DNA from: Phaeodactylum tricornutum CCAP 1055/1 | Lineage: Eukaryota > Bacillariophyta > Bacillariophyceae > Surirellales > Neidiaceae | Assembly (NCBI RefSeq): GCF_000150955.2 | Contig: NC_011670.1 | Location: forward strand, 339,817 to 403,816 | Reading direction: 5' to 3' | DNA: 64,000 bases | Shown: in pieces, positions 33,616-44,189 of the stretch | Layout: each line of letters starts with the position of its first letter | How positions within the stretch are numbered: position 1 is the stretch's first letter | Translations under genes and position numbers: made by a program | Notes under the pieces: model-generated | What the model was told of the DNA's origin: nothing | Databases searched by the model: none | Seen by the model: the letters and a program-made list of their open reading frames with translations, nothing else

Positions 33616-35116
33616 ATGAACCTCAAAGTTATCTCTACCGTATTTGCCGCGATGGTGGCTGGGGCCGCCTCTGATACTCAAGTTGCTGATACCGGTACGT
33701 CACCATCAGTTCAAGGCAAAGCCAACATCTTTCAATATCTTTGTGCAAGAACGCGGTAAGCTCCCATATTTTCCAAGCTTACGTGCTCACTCTGTATCCC
33801 ACGTTGCATCAACAGAAAATCGTGAGCTTACGTTTACCAAGCCAGGAAAATGCAAAGTTACCAACCTTGACTTTAGCACACTCCATAAAAACACGTATGT
33901 GCATCCTTTGGCTCTTCTCAAGTTCGGTGTCAAAAAAGTCTATACGAAATCGACCTCGAAAAAATGCCGTACTCCATTCCCCGCGGTCATCGACACGAGC
34001 AATCCTATATGCGACCCAGATTTGAAATCACACTATGGAAACGCGCTAGTTGTTCAAGAAAACGACCATGTTGTTCGTGACAAATGTTACCTTGCCGATG
34101 ATTGCGTTGCTGGTGGTCAAATCGTTTTCGAGTTTTTGAAAAAGGTCAATCTCAAGAAAATCGTTGTTTTGGACATGGACGAGGCCGTCACGGTGACAAT
34201 TAAAACTGCTGCTGGCGCCACAAAGGTCTTTCATCCTGACCGTCCCGGCAACGGAAAGCACGTCGAGTTAAAGCTAAACGTCGACGGAGCCGTCTTCATG
34301 GAGGTCGATTTTGATGGCTCTGGCGCAGTTCCGCTTATTGTATATGATAATTGCGAACCAGGTGGGAACGGCGATCCTCACTTTCAAACCTGGACTGGGC
34401 ACAAGTTCGACTACCATGGACAGTGTGACCTTGTCTTGATCGATGCCCCCAACTTTGAAGGTGGCAAAGGACTCGACCTCCACATTCGTACTGAGCAACG
34501 CAGCTTCTTCTCGTTCATCAACGGTGTCGCCATGAAGATCGGAAACGATATCCTCGAGTTTTCTCATCAACAGGTTTTTTTGAACGGCGCGGACCAAACT
34601 GGCTTGGCTGCCGAGAACGAGATGAAGTTTGCTGGATACCCCGTCCAGTATAGCAACAAGCCCCTCGCTAACGGACGTGACCACAACACGTACACTGTCA
34701 ACATTGGACCGAGTGAGCGCATCCAGGTCAACGTATACAAGCAGCTTATGGCAGTTCGAGTTATGGACGCTAGCCATGATAATTTTATCGATGCGGTCGG
34801 GATCACTGGCGACTACAATTCAGGCTTAACGCTTGGACGTGACGGAACTACCATCATTGCTAGTCCGGACTTGTTTGGCCCTGAATGGCAGGTTAACGAT
34901 CAGGATCCCAAGTTGTTCGCTACGGTGCAAGAGCCCCAGTATCCCGCCAAGTGTATCGCGGCTCCGGCTGCGGACTCCAAGCCTCGTAATCTTCGCCACG
35001 GTATCTCCGAAAAGCAGGCCAAGGAAGCGTGCGCCATCTTGGGCGACGACATCGAAGACTGTGTCTTTGACATCATGGCTACCGGTGATATTGAAATGGT
35101 TGGTGCTCACATCTGA
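33616..35116 (+). CDS. Secreted VWD-domain protein, copy A
   Basis: Exons 33616-33694 and 33816-35116 (121-base intron, donor GTACGTCA, phase 1) give 459 residues. The first exon is essentially the signal peptide (MNLKVISTVFAAMVAGAASD). After a Lys-rich N-terminal domain of unknown type, a von Willebrand factor type D-like domain begins near residue 210 with GDPHFQTWTGHK and FDYHGQCDLVL, and continues to about 370 (VGITGDYNSGLTLGRDGT). The end, EACAILGDDIEDCVFDIMAT, is cysteine-containing and also conserved in copy B. VWD domains mediate assembly of extracellular proteins; a role in the cell coat, mucilage or frustule-associated matrix is inference. The intron position and phase are identical in copy B. 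Confidence 0.75.
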
Positions 35117-35359
35117 GGATATGTAATGCGGCCGCAACTCCAGATTGGGTCAAAATACTTGCTTTTCAATCCAGCTTTCAGTGTGGAGCACAGTTAATGG
35201 GTAAAGCTAGATTTGAAAACATATGCATTCTACCCCCTTTCATCCCGCTCATCCAAGCGTTTCTATCTTATTGTGATTCACTAGTCTCACACGGCTTTGG
35301 ACGATGCCACGAGCGGCCGAGACTGTGTCGCGATCGATCAACACTCCGAGTCACAGAAT

Positions 35360-36673
35360 TTACAACCTGTATATAGTTTCGAGCGTCGACCCTTCCCAGG
35401 GACCGTAGTCGAGAAGAATCCTTAGACGGCACGCAGAACTCACAGTCAAAGCAGTTTCGGTTCGAGGCTTTCTAGAACAGCCACAGTAAATATCGTGCAA
35501 CATGGAAAGTATTGCGTTTTGGAGTTCTTCGACAAGATTGGCGGGCGTGAAACCGTCATCGGTGCTACGAGCAACCGTGACAAGAAAGGGGCTCGTAGAG
35601 CTCGACTTCGGAATTCGGTTTCGAGCGGCTTCCAACCGAGGGCGAATTATGGCCATGTTTAGCGATTCTTTCGCATCGTGTGGCATGGTAATATGCGGTA
35701 AGACTTCTAACGCTGCATCAATCTGCTGACGTCTATCGCTTGGTTTATTGGGTAGACTCTCTAGTAAAAATTTCAACGTAGATATTCCTTCTTCCCTTGA
35801 CAAATAGTAGGACTGTAAAAGCTCAAATGAAGCTGTTGCATCGTACAATGGATCTTCGGCATTTCGTAAGACAGACGCCAATTGTTCTCGAAAAGATGCC
35901 AGGTTTAAAGGGTCACTCGTTGCGTACGATTTGTAAAGTAGCGATGAATAGACTGCATTGCCAAAAGCTTTGGCTAGCTCTTTATTCAGCTCTTCCAAAC
36001 CAGAGAGAAACGGGTTGCGGCAACAAAAGTAGTCCAGGCAGATATCAAGTTCCCAAGAAGAACACATTAAATCTTGTTGATTGCAATCGATTGCTTCCGA
36101 GACTTCTAAATTGACAAGCTGGGGCAAAGCCAACTCGTCCGTCGGCACGCACGAAAAGTCGTCCATGTAGTAGGGGCACGGCCAATCTACCTTCACGGGA
36201 GCGCTTTCCGGCAGGTCCAAAAAGGAAAGGATTTTCCTAGAGCGCGTGTCGTGCGGAATCCAAGCTCCTACCCGGTACCGATTTTGACCGACCGGAAGCT
36301 GAGAGAGACGAGACTGAGCAGGGCGAATCCACTGGATCCGCTCCAATCCAGCCGCCAAAGCCAGAGGCAAAATCCACTCGGCAATTCCAGAAGCCGTGTC
36401 ATCCAACATTTCGTAAAGATTCTTCGGTGTAGCGCTTGTGGCGTCATCCTTGTCTGTCTTTCGGGTTGGTGCCAAAGGTCGATGAGGTTGAAAGCAAGCA
36501 ATAGCCGGAACAATTGGATGCGGCACTGCCAGGTCTGGATGAGCGTCAAAGTGTAACATTGACCAATCACTAAAGATTTTTTTTCTTCGAAGCATGAAGT
36601 GAATATGCTCCAGGGCGTGCTGATGTGATTCGACGACGACAACATATACAGCAGGAGCGGTTGACAAAGGCAT
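35360..36673 (-). CDS. UPF0489 (C5orf22-like) family protein
   Basis: 437 residues; the start is set at ATG 36673 (MPLSTAPAVYVVVVESHQHA) because the frame upstream begins with GTG. The family signature is clear: VVVESHQHALEHIHFMLRRK, followed by SMLHFDAHPDLAVP, and later SSWELDICLDYFCCRNPFLS. The HxDxHxD-like and DxDxD-like clusters recall arginase/deacetylase-type metal sites, so a metallohydrolase activity has been thought possible, but the family has no assigned function that I know. It lies between the two VWD paralogs on the opposite strand, which shows that the VWD duplication is not a simple adjacent tandem. Confidence 0.75.
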   Translation of the reverse strand: MPLSTAPAVYVVVVESHQHALEHIHFMLRRKKIFSDWSMLHFDAHPDLAVPHPIVPAIACFQPHRPLAPTRKTDKDDATSATPKNLYEMLDDTASGIAEWILPLALAAGLERIQWIRPAQSRLSQLPVGQNRYRVGAWIPHDTRSRKILSFLDLPESAPVKVDWPCPYYMDDFSCVPTDELALPQLVNLEVSEAIDCNQQDLMCSSWELDICLDYFCCRNPFLSGLEELNKELAKAFGNAVYSSLLYKSYATSDPLNLASFREQLASVLRNAEDPLYDATASFELLQSYYLSREEGISTLKFLLESLPNKPSDRRQQIDAALEVLPHITMPHDAKESLNMAIIRPRLEAARNRIPKSSSTSPFLVTVARSTDDGFTPANLVEELQNAILSMLHDIYCGCSRKPRTETALTVSSACRLRILLDYGPWEGSTLETIYRL

Positions 36674-37721
36674 TCTGTCCACCCATAATGGACTGATAAA
36701 TGCTCAGTCTCCCTTCAAGGCTGCATTTCCAGAGCTATTAATTATGCAGATTGTACGTAGCTACTTGTGGCAATTCTGGAAGAAACACCGGCAGCGAGGT
36801 CGTGGATCGCAAGTGACCGTAAATCATCGAGCTTTGTGAGGAATCCGGTAGTTGGCTTTGACATCAGACCACGGACGGAAACGACATGATTTCAATTTTA
36901 CTTTGGATTTGAATTTGAGTCCACGTTGTAGTAATCGTAATGATATTGCGTCACTGTGAGCGAATCTGCGTGACTACGTATTCGAATACCTCAAAATAGA
37001 ATCAGGCGCACCAATTAGGTTATTTTGCGAGCAATTAATGTAAGCTGTTAGTGCAATCCCATTTATCGTCGCATGTACGGACGCATGCGTCGACAAAAGG
37101 ATCAATGAGTTCGCATACTAGATCGTTTGTGTTTGTGCGGACGGCATGCATATTTTGGGGGCTTCCTTCCGAATGCAATCTTGTACGCACACCCAGTGGG
37201 ATCAGAACATGTCTTTGGCGCATGTTCCGAAAATTGGTGTGTGCATTTGATACTGAAAATGTGGTTTTCTACCTAGTGCTGTTTCCATTAGCGTATACGG
37301 GATCGGTAAAAAGTGGGCTTACTGTTCAAGAATTCACGAATCCTAATTTAAATCGACGGAGTGGTGATTTATACAATTCGGGGAAGGGGCTGGGTAGGGA
37401 AGCAACCATAAGCAATCGCTGGAAACGTGGAGGAATGAATAGGGCATATACTTAAAATGAATTAATATAGTTTGAAATTCATGGCAGAACTATATATTGA
37501 AACTCATACATGGACCGTGAATGACCTTAAGCCATAGGGGGCTGAAGGTAACTCACTCTGGCTTTCCCGATTGAATCAGCGCGCCCCACCGGCTTCACGC
37601 TCGAGGAAGTTGCTCCCGTGGGCATGTTTATTCCCACAGTGTTGTACGACGCATAATTTCAGCGGATTTGCTTCTCAATCAACATAAACCGTGGACGCTC
37701 GAGGAAACTCACAATCTCATC
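36674..37721. promoter_or_regulatory. Divergent intergenic region between UPF0489 and VWD copy B
   Basis: TCACTGTGAG lies at 36951-36960. An open frame at 37051-37455 has no family resemblance. The segment near 37560-37650 is G/C-richer and just upstream of the VWD start. Confidence 0.35.
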
Positions 37722-39211
37722 ATGAAAGTCTGTTCTGTTCTCTTCATTGCTCTCGTCGCTGTCGCTTCTGCTACAGAAACCCAGCCCGGTACGTCATGTG
37801 AGGACCCCGGATGCTTCGACTTGGAATCAAAGGCTTCCGTAAGGTTTGTTGAAGTACTGCCTCCTTTCATTAGTCTCACCCTTTTTCAATATCTGCATTG
37901 GCTGTCATTACAGAACGCCACTTGGCTGCTGTCTGCAAACCCAAGAATCTGGACTTTTCTCAGTTCTCCAACGGGGAATTCATCGATAATGTCAACGAAA
38001 TTCCTGGGTTCGGCGTCAAGATCGACGTAAAAACAGGATCGCCGGGAAAATGCCAATCTCCGAAGGCTCAGATTATCGACACGGAAGGTGATCTTGCTGA
38101 CGGGTGTGGCTCTGATCCCGTTGACTCGGATCTATCATCGAACTTTCTTGGCAAAGCGGTCATTATTGGATCCAAGGGAACGACATGCGTCGCTAACGAT
38201 TGCCGTTTCGGAGGGACCGTTACTTTCACATTCTCCAAGAAAATCAACCTCAAGTACTTCGACCTTCTGGATATTGATGAAGACATTAGCGCCACTCTTA
38301 CTTTCTTCGATGATAGCGTCGTCGAACTTGGAAGTGCGCCCATCATTGGTGACAATGGTTTCTACCGCTGGAGTGTAAACAGTGTCAATGTGAAGAAGCT
38401 TGCTGTCAAGTTTAAGCGGTCTGGAGCCATCCCCAATGTTGTTTGGCGTGAATGTCCCGGAGAACCTGGTACATTCGGGGATCCTCATTTTAAGACTTGG
38501 GCTGGTCACAAGTTTGACTATCACGGACAGTGCGATCTCGTCCTCACGAGTGCTCCAAACGCTGCCGAGGGTAAGGGACTCGACGTCCATGTTCGCGCCA
38601 CCCACAAGAAGTTTTTCTCCTACATTAGCGCTACTGCAATCAGAATTGGCAACGAAGTTTTCGAAGTCGCCAATCACGGAAAGGTGTACCTTAACGGGAA
38701 TGAAAACATCGATTTCGAGAAGGACGTGACCATATCGGGTTACCCCATCAAGTTCAATGACACCCCCGCTCCAAATGGTCGCCTTCAGACTATGTATAAC
38801 GTCCATCTAAGCGAACACGAACGCATCGAAATCAAGGTCTTCAACGTCTTTATTTCCGTCAAGATCCGCTCCCCTAGTGCTGAGCATTTCATGGGCTCTA
38901 GCGGCATAATGGGCGATTTCTACACAGGACTCATGTTCTCGCGTGACGGCCAAATATTAACCAATCCTGACGAGTTTGGTGCTGAATGGCAGGTCAACGC
39001 TGACGATGGAAATATCTTCCGTACTGTCCAAGAACCTCAGTTCCCAGCAAAATGCCTGGCACCGGAGCCTATGGACCAATCGCGCATGCTACGGCATGGT
39101 ATTACTTATCAACAGGCCGAAGAAGCCTGCAACTTCTGGAATGAGGACAAGGAGGCGTGTATTTACGACATCTTAGCTACGGGAGATCTGGAAATGGCGG
39201 GCGCCTATTAG
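37722..39211 (+). CDS. Secreted VWD-domain protein, copy B
   Basis: Exons 37722-37788 and 37914-39211 (125-base intron, again GTACGTCA donor and phase 1) give 454 residues. The first exon encodes the signal peptide MKVCSVLFIALVAVASATET. The VWD-like domain starts near residue 208 with GDPHFKTWAGHK followed by FDYHGQCDLVL, the latter identical to copy A, and runs to GIMGDFYTGLMFSRDGQ. The last 40 residues (EACNFWNEDKEACIYDILAT, GDLEMAGAY) again match copy A. The N-terminal domain differs more and carries extra cysteines. Extracellular matrix or adhesion function is inferred from the domain only. It is divergent from the UPF0489 gene. Confidence 0.75.
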
Positions 39212-41277
39212 ATTTCGTTACCCAAAGTTTTCGATGGAACGGCCGTGTAAGACTTCGTTGACTGAATCCTGCAGCCCTTCCGCCTCACATAAATTGATGC
39301 AGATAATTTAAACGCCGACCTGGTATTTTTATAAAGTATTGCATTTTATCTACACCGTGAGCTACGTAATATTTGTACCTCACATGATCGCAGCTACAAT
39401 TGCAGGCTCCTAGGATTGCTGGGTGATCAAATCGTCAATTCATTGATCCATGGAGACGGTGATGGTATGTCTCGCTGGAACAGCCATCGCAGGCCAGATG
39501 CCTAGATGACCGATACCTCAAGATTTACAGCCGGATGCGTTATGCATTCCACCAATTTGGATCTGACCTTGATCTTCTTTGGTGTACTCTCGTTGTCGGC
39601 TGACAGGCTTTCAATGCATCGCAGACGCATGTGTTATGGAGGAACGTCACCGAGTCATTCTCCGAAACCGTCAATCTCCATTTCTCTACGTTCTGGAATC
39701 CTACGCTACTTTGTGCCAGTCTCGTCCATGACGTCGCGGAGAGACATGCTGTGCGACCAATATTGCGTGGGGAGCGTTGTACCGTTTCGTCGACAAACAA
39801 GCCAATTGTTCAATATTCTTTCAAAAGATTTAAATCCACCCGAGCATCAGTCACAAGCTTGACTACCAGTGGCTGCGTGAGCTTCCCCTACTGCTACTGC
39901 AAACGCCACCCATTGACTCACGGCTTGGAAATCAGCAGTAGCATGCTCGAAAGAAGACATCTTTTTTCTCAATTTTCCAGTTATTTCAAAATCGGAGACA
40001 ACAATCGTGCATGTGTGTGTATGTATGTGTGTGTGTGTGTGTGTGGTTTAGCTGCGACCCGATAGGCTCTGAGGGGGGAAACCTGCTTTGAAGATTGCAT
40101 GGCGATGTCAAAAGGTAACCAGTGGTTGCCGCCAGCCGCTCATTCCATAAAAAAGTGAAATATGCTGTGTTATAGCAGGCATTGATCTGTCAGAGTACCG
40201 TGGCAGACGTACCGTTTCGGAGTTCCGCAAGCTCCAGCAATACCTTACATGTTAACCAAAACCTTGCTTCCAGCAATGGCCCAAAGCACTTGCAGTTTAC
40301 AAGTCGGACCACTCCTTGTCAATAGCTGCCAGGAATATGGGCTCTATAAGTAAGGAAAAGGACGTCGAGCGAAGTCAGGGGGAAAATACACAATTAGGGT
40401 ATGGCGACTCCCATCGTATGTGGATGCTCTTTCTGATGTTGTATTTGCCTTGCCTCAGTCGGGCCACAAAGAAACATTCTATCCCGAATCAAAAATTGTT
40501 TATGTCGACACAAAATGAGAACATCCGTCTTGTCCAAATTCAAAGCGAGTCAATAAGCTTGTCAGAGTGCCGACAAAATAAACAAAACATATCTTTTAAA
40601 CAGACTCTTTCATACTTTAACACAGTATTGTTTTTAAGCAAGTTAAAGACAAATTCCTTTCCTTCATCTAGCAGCTTAACGGATGGCAATTACAATTGAA
40701 GGCTTTTTATAAGTAGAATCCTGGGACAAGACTAACTGTCTCTATTTTTCAACCAATTATACTCTCTTTGAGTTATGTCTTTCTTGATGACCATTCTGAT
40801 TCAATATTTCTTTTCAGAAACTGCTCAGGGTCAGATAGGCAGGCGCTTCGGTCCCGATTTTTCATAAGTAGGTCATATCTACACATTCCCTTCGTGTTCT
40901 GAACCCAAAAAATGTCGCAATCCAATACAATGTATGTAAAAGTCATGATGACCACCACTGCGAATTGTCTACAATGCCAAAAAACGAAACGGTCACATGT
41001 CTACAAGTGTTGCTCCTAAAAGACTGTCGTGGCCCAAAAGCTTTGATTACGTAGCATTTGTACGGTACGCTACGTGCCAATACTTGCTGAGTTGAATGTT
41101 CGTGACACAGAAATCTCTTATTTTGCTATGAAGGATGATTCCGCCCCAAAAACCTCTCGAACATTGAATTTCACAAAAATCAACGAACAGCTGATAGGTC
41201 GCTCGCAGCCAACAAAGAACGACAAAAAGCGTCCCAAACTCTGGATACTGTTATCACCTAACTGATCCTTCGGAACC
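39212..41277. other. 2-kb intergenic stretch with a GT microsatellite
   Basis: Open frames at 39506-39862, 39540-39800, 39631-40065 and 40316-40699 overlap or look compositionally random, and none shows a family motif. A (GT)n microsatellite lies near 40011-40045. AT content rises after 40400. I see no RNA gene. Confidence 0.5.
40011..40045. repeat. GT-dinucleotide microsatellite
   Basis: Imperfect GT/TATG run ending in about nine uninterrupted GT units. Confidence 0.8.
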
Positions 41278-42207
41278 ATGAGCAATGAAGACAAAAGCGA
41301 AGCGGAGCTTGACGAGATGGATGATTCCAAAATCTTTCCACAGCGCTTAATGGAAGTTCTTGGAGATGAGAACAACGTGGAGGCAATCTGCTGGTTGCCC
41401 CATGGAAGGGCGTTCATGATTCGCAGTCGGAGCCTATTTTCGGAGCGAGTGATGCCCCGCTTCTTTCCTCGCAAGGCCAAGTACTCGAGTTTCACACGCA
41501 AACTCAATCGATGGTGAGTGAGGAATGGTGAGAGGCTTGGTTTGTTTATGAAAAATCAGACGTCTCACCATTGCATGATTGAATTCGACCTCTCTTTTCT
41601 TTGGCTTCACAGGAATTTCGTGCGAGTCTCCAGCGGTCCCGAACTCGGAGCTTACTATCATGAATTCTTCCTTCGTGATAAGCCCCATTTGGCGGCGCAA
41701 ATGTTTTGCAAGAACGCTCGTGCCAAGCTAGCAATGGCGAACGATCCGAATCCGAACGTGACTGTACCGGCTATCGGGATACGCCCTCAAGAAACTCTAC
41801 CGGTCGCAAGTCCACCTCAATCGGTAGCTCTAGCCCCCTCTCAGCAGGAGATATCTGTAGCAAAACCACAGATCGACGCCACCATCCTGGCTTTGTTGCA
41901 GCAGCAACGCAGCAAAACGTCTCTCGATGAAAAAATCAAGAGCGCACTGTACCCGCCGTATGCGCCGAACAACGTTCAGTTGCTAGAGCGGCAAATGCAA
42001 ATTTTACAACAGGACCTTGCGCAAAGATTCTTGGTTGAACAGCTCATACGATCGGCTTCTCAACAGCAACAAGTCACGCAACCAATTCCTATGCTGCAAA
42101 ACCAACAGAGTTCAAATCGATTGTTGCAAATGAGACAACTAATGGAATTACGCCTGAATCAGCGCCAAGGACGCGTGCCTCAAGGATCGCGGGCCTCGGC
42201 GGCGTAA
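41278..42207 (+). CDS. Heat shock factor-type transcription factor
   Basis: Exons 41278-41513 and 41613-42207 (99-base intron, phase 2) give 276 residues. The HSF DNA-binding domain covers about residues 18-110: FPQRLMEVLGDENNVEAICW, LPHGRAFMIRSRSLFSERVM, then PRFFPRKAKYSSFTRKLNRW continuing after the intron as NFVRVSSGPELGAYYHEFFL. The intron splits the tryptophan codon of KLNRW, inside the recognition region. The remainder is Gln-rich with a possible leucine-heptad stretch (QLLERQMQILQQDLAQRFLV). Diatoms have greatly expanded HSF families, so heat shock itself need not be the trigger. It is convergent with the next gene. Confidence 0.85.
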
Positions 42208-42324
42208 ATACATTTATGGTTCTGCGTGTAGTTACCAATGGCTGGACTGCGAGTATTCTTTTGGAGATTCTTGTAGCTTTAACATTATTACAAGTGTCAC
42301 AACCCACACATGCGTCATTTTGCG

Positions 42325-43848
42325 CTAAAAGTGCTGAAGACTGACGTTTACTACTCTGTAGTCGTCACATCCCAGGCGCTCGTTGACAGTTACACAAATT
42401 GTCCAATGGAGAACGATGCCTTCTCTGATCATGCTAGTTAAAAAGCCGATCCCTGTTGTCGCGCGATACTCAAGACAACGCTCCTCTTTTTGCGGTGAAG
42501 ATGTTCGTCGTAGCCGTTTTCGGTGTTCATTACGATAGTGGTCATTATCAAAAAGCGACCCACAGCATAGGATGTGCAATACCATAGGGTCGTCAACCAA
42601 TAATGGAGAGGATAATTGGGATGTATTCAAATAGACAGCAACGGGGGTAACAATACGATCGGACGGATTAGTTCCGAGAGATTGCTTGACTGTCATAAGT
42701 GTTATCAACAGGGATTGCAGTGGTGTCCAATCCTGCAAGACAGAACATTCTCCTTGGTATCGAACGTCTCGTATCGAAGCATCCAAAAGAATAGTATCTT
42801 TTGGTGTCTGAGTGTCACGCAGCTGTGAGGTATCGTCCCGAAAGTATTCCTTCCCCCGCAACCACAATTCAGATCCGGCCCCTGCACCTTGGAAAAGCTC
42901 ATGGACTGTGGCCTGCGTTACCGTACTACGTTCCGTTAATACCAGTAAATTTTCCCCATGTCCCGATCTCTGTGGCTGAATCAAATTGGCGGTTTGTGTC
43001 TTTAGGCTGGACAAAAATAGTATATGGTCTGTTCCCACTGAACTTTCGAAAATGGAATTGTATCGGTTTTCTGTATCAATCAATGTGACCGAGGTTTGTT
43101 GGTCCGTTAAAACGATCACAGAATATGTACTTTGCCGCGCGCGCAATCGCTCCTTCTGACGTGCAGAGAAAGTCGGCACTACAGCATGTCTGTGGAAACT
43201 TCGCACGGAGGCGACAACATCACTCAAGAGCCCGACCGATTCCTGCGCTTGTGAAAGGCTTCGTTTCTGAACCGGTGCTGTTGGTGCTAGTGGCGTCACA
43301 TCCGTCTTGACCACAAAATCACTTTCTGCTGAAGCCCATGCCTTGAGGCGCTGAATGCAATCAACGGGCGTTTTCATCGTCTCAGGAATTATTAATTCCA
43401 ACCTCTCAGCCGTAGTCATATGATCCTTTTTGTAAATACTGTCAAGCCAGATCCACGGCAAGCCAGCTTCAGGGTTCTGAAAGTGATGGTAGAACTGGTA
43501 ACCCTTCGGGAGGTCGCCTTTGGCGGGGCGTAGAGATAGACGGTTAAATCGGAGAATGTCACCCTGGCGAATTGCATGCTCTCTAATTCCACGAATGTTT
43601 TGTGATCCCCGCAACGTTACTGTGGCTCGAGTTGATCCGTGCTCTTCGGTTGCTAGCGATCTGTCGGTTATCCATATGCAAAAAGCGTTGAAATTAGACA
43701 AAAACGCAACCTCGACGACGACCGCTAGGAGATCGACAGGCCGATCACGGGAAGCCTTTCGGTCGTGGTTTTCGGCACAGAGAATCTTGATTGCTTCCGT
43801 TATCGAAAAGGGAACACTTCCTTCGTCAGCACTTGGCCTTTGAGCCAT
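42325..43848 (-). CDS. Unknown protein, possible OB-fold at the N-terminus
   Basis: 507 residues from ATG 43848, one exon. I do not recognise it. The N-terminal 110 residues have a strand pattern (LLAVVVEVAFLSNFNAFCIW, TDRSLATEEHGSTRATVTLR, REHAIRQGDILRFNRLSLRP) that resembles OB-folds of the POT1/RPA kind: strand, 'D.S', strand, then 'GDIlR' before another strand. The rest is mixed alpha/beta with no obvious motif, no signal peptide and no membrane segment. If the OB-fold is real it would suggest single-stranded nucleic acid binding. That is a hypothesis from pattern only. Confidence 0.55.
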   Translation of the reverse strand: MAQRPSADEGSVPFSITEAIKILCAENHDRKASRDRPVDLLAVVVEVAFLSNFNAFCIWITDRSLATEEHGSTRATVTLRGSQNIRGIREHAIRQGDILRFNRLSLRPAKGDLPKGYQFYHHFQNPEAGLPWIWLDSIYKKDHMTTAERLELIIPETMKTPVDCIQRLKAWASAESDFVVKTDVTPLAPTAPVQKRSLSQAQESVGLLSDVVASVRSFHRHAVVPTFSARQKERLRARQSTYSVIVLTDQQTSVTLIDTENRYNSIFESSVGTDHILFLSSLKTQTANLIQPQRSGHGENLLVLTERSTVTQATVHELFQGAGAGSELWLRGKEYFRDDTSQLRDTQTPKDTILLDASIRDVRYQGECSVLQDWTPLQSLLITLMTVKQSLGTNPSDRIVTPVAVYLNTSQLSSPLLVDDPMVLHILCCGSLFDNDHYRNEHRKRLRRTSSPQKEERCLEYRATTGIGFLTSMIREGIVLHWTICVTVNERLGCDDYRVVNVSLQHF

Positions 43849-44189
43849 CCCGGGCGCAGCCTATTGGCAGTCGATGCATTTTGTTCCGCATTCCTGTGGT
43901 TGCCTTTGCGACTGTGTAGTAGACATTTCGGAGCCGAGTCCGCCTCGTGTTTGTCCGCCTCTCGATGTATAATTGACTCTTTACAAAGTCGTCAGTCCGA
44001 CGACACCTGTTTACAATAAAAATTCATCTCCGACTTGGTTCGGATGTCCCAATGCGATTTGCTGACTGTAACACGAATGTAAGCGACATGCATAGTCACA
44101 CGCCCAGACTATGTATCATGTTCAAGCAGGCAACCTTCAACGGTATCTTAAAATATTTCTACATGAAACAAAAATGAAAAATGGTGTCG
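43849..44189. other. Intergenic, nothing recognised
   Basis: 341 bases holding the promoter of the unknown protein and the 3' UTR of the sensor gene; no motif stands out. Confidence 0.4.

Noticed and set aside
33644-33815. Continuous reading of VWD copy A from 33644 through its first intron
   Set aside because: That frame starts with TTG and lacks a signal peptide; splicing 33616-33694 to 33816 gives one and matches the intron in copy B.
37051-37455. 134-codon plus-strand frame before VWD copy B
   Set aside because: Composition is random-looking, there is no motif, and it lies in a divergent promoter region.
39631-40065. 144-codon frame ending in a CVCMYVCVCVC repeat
   Set aside because: Begins without an ATG, and its end is translation of the GT microsatellite.
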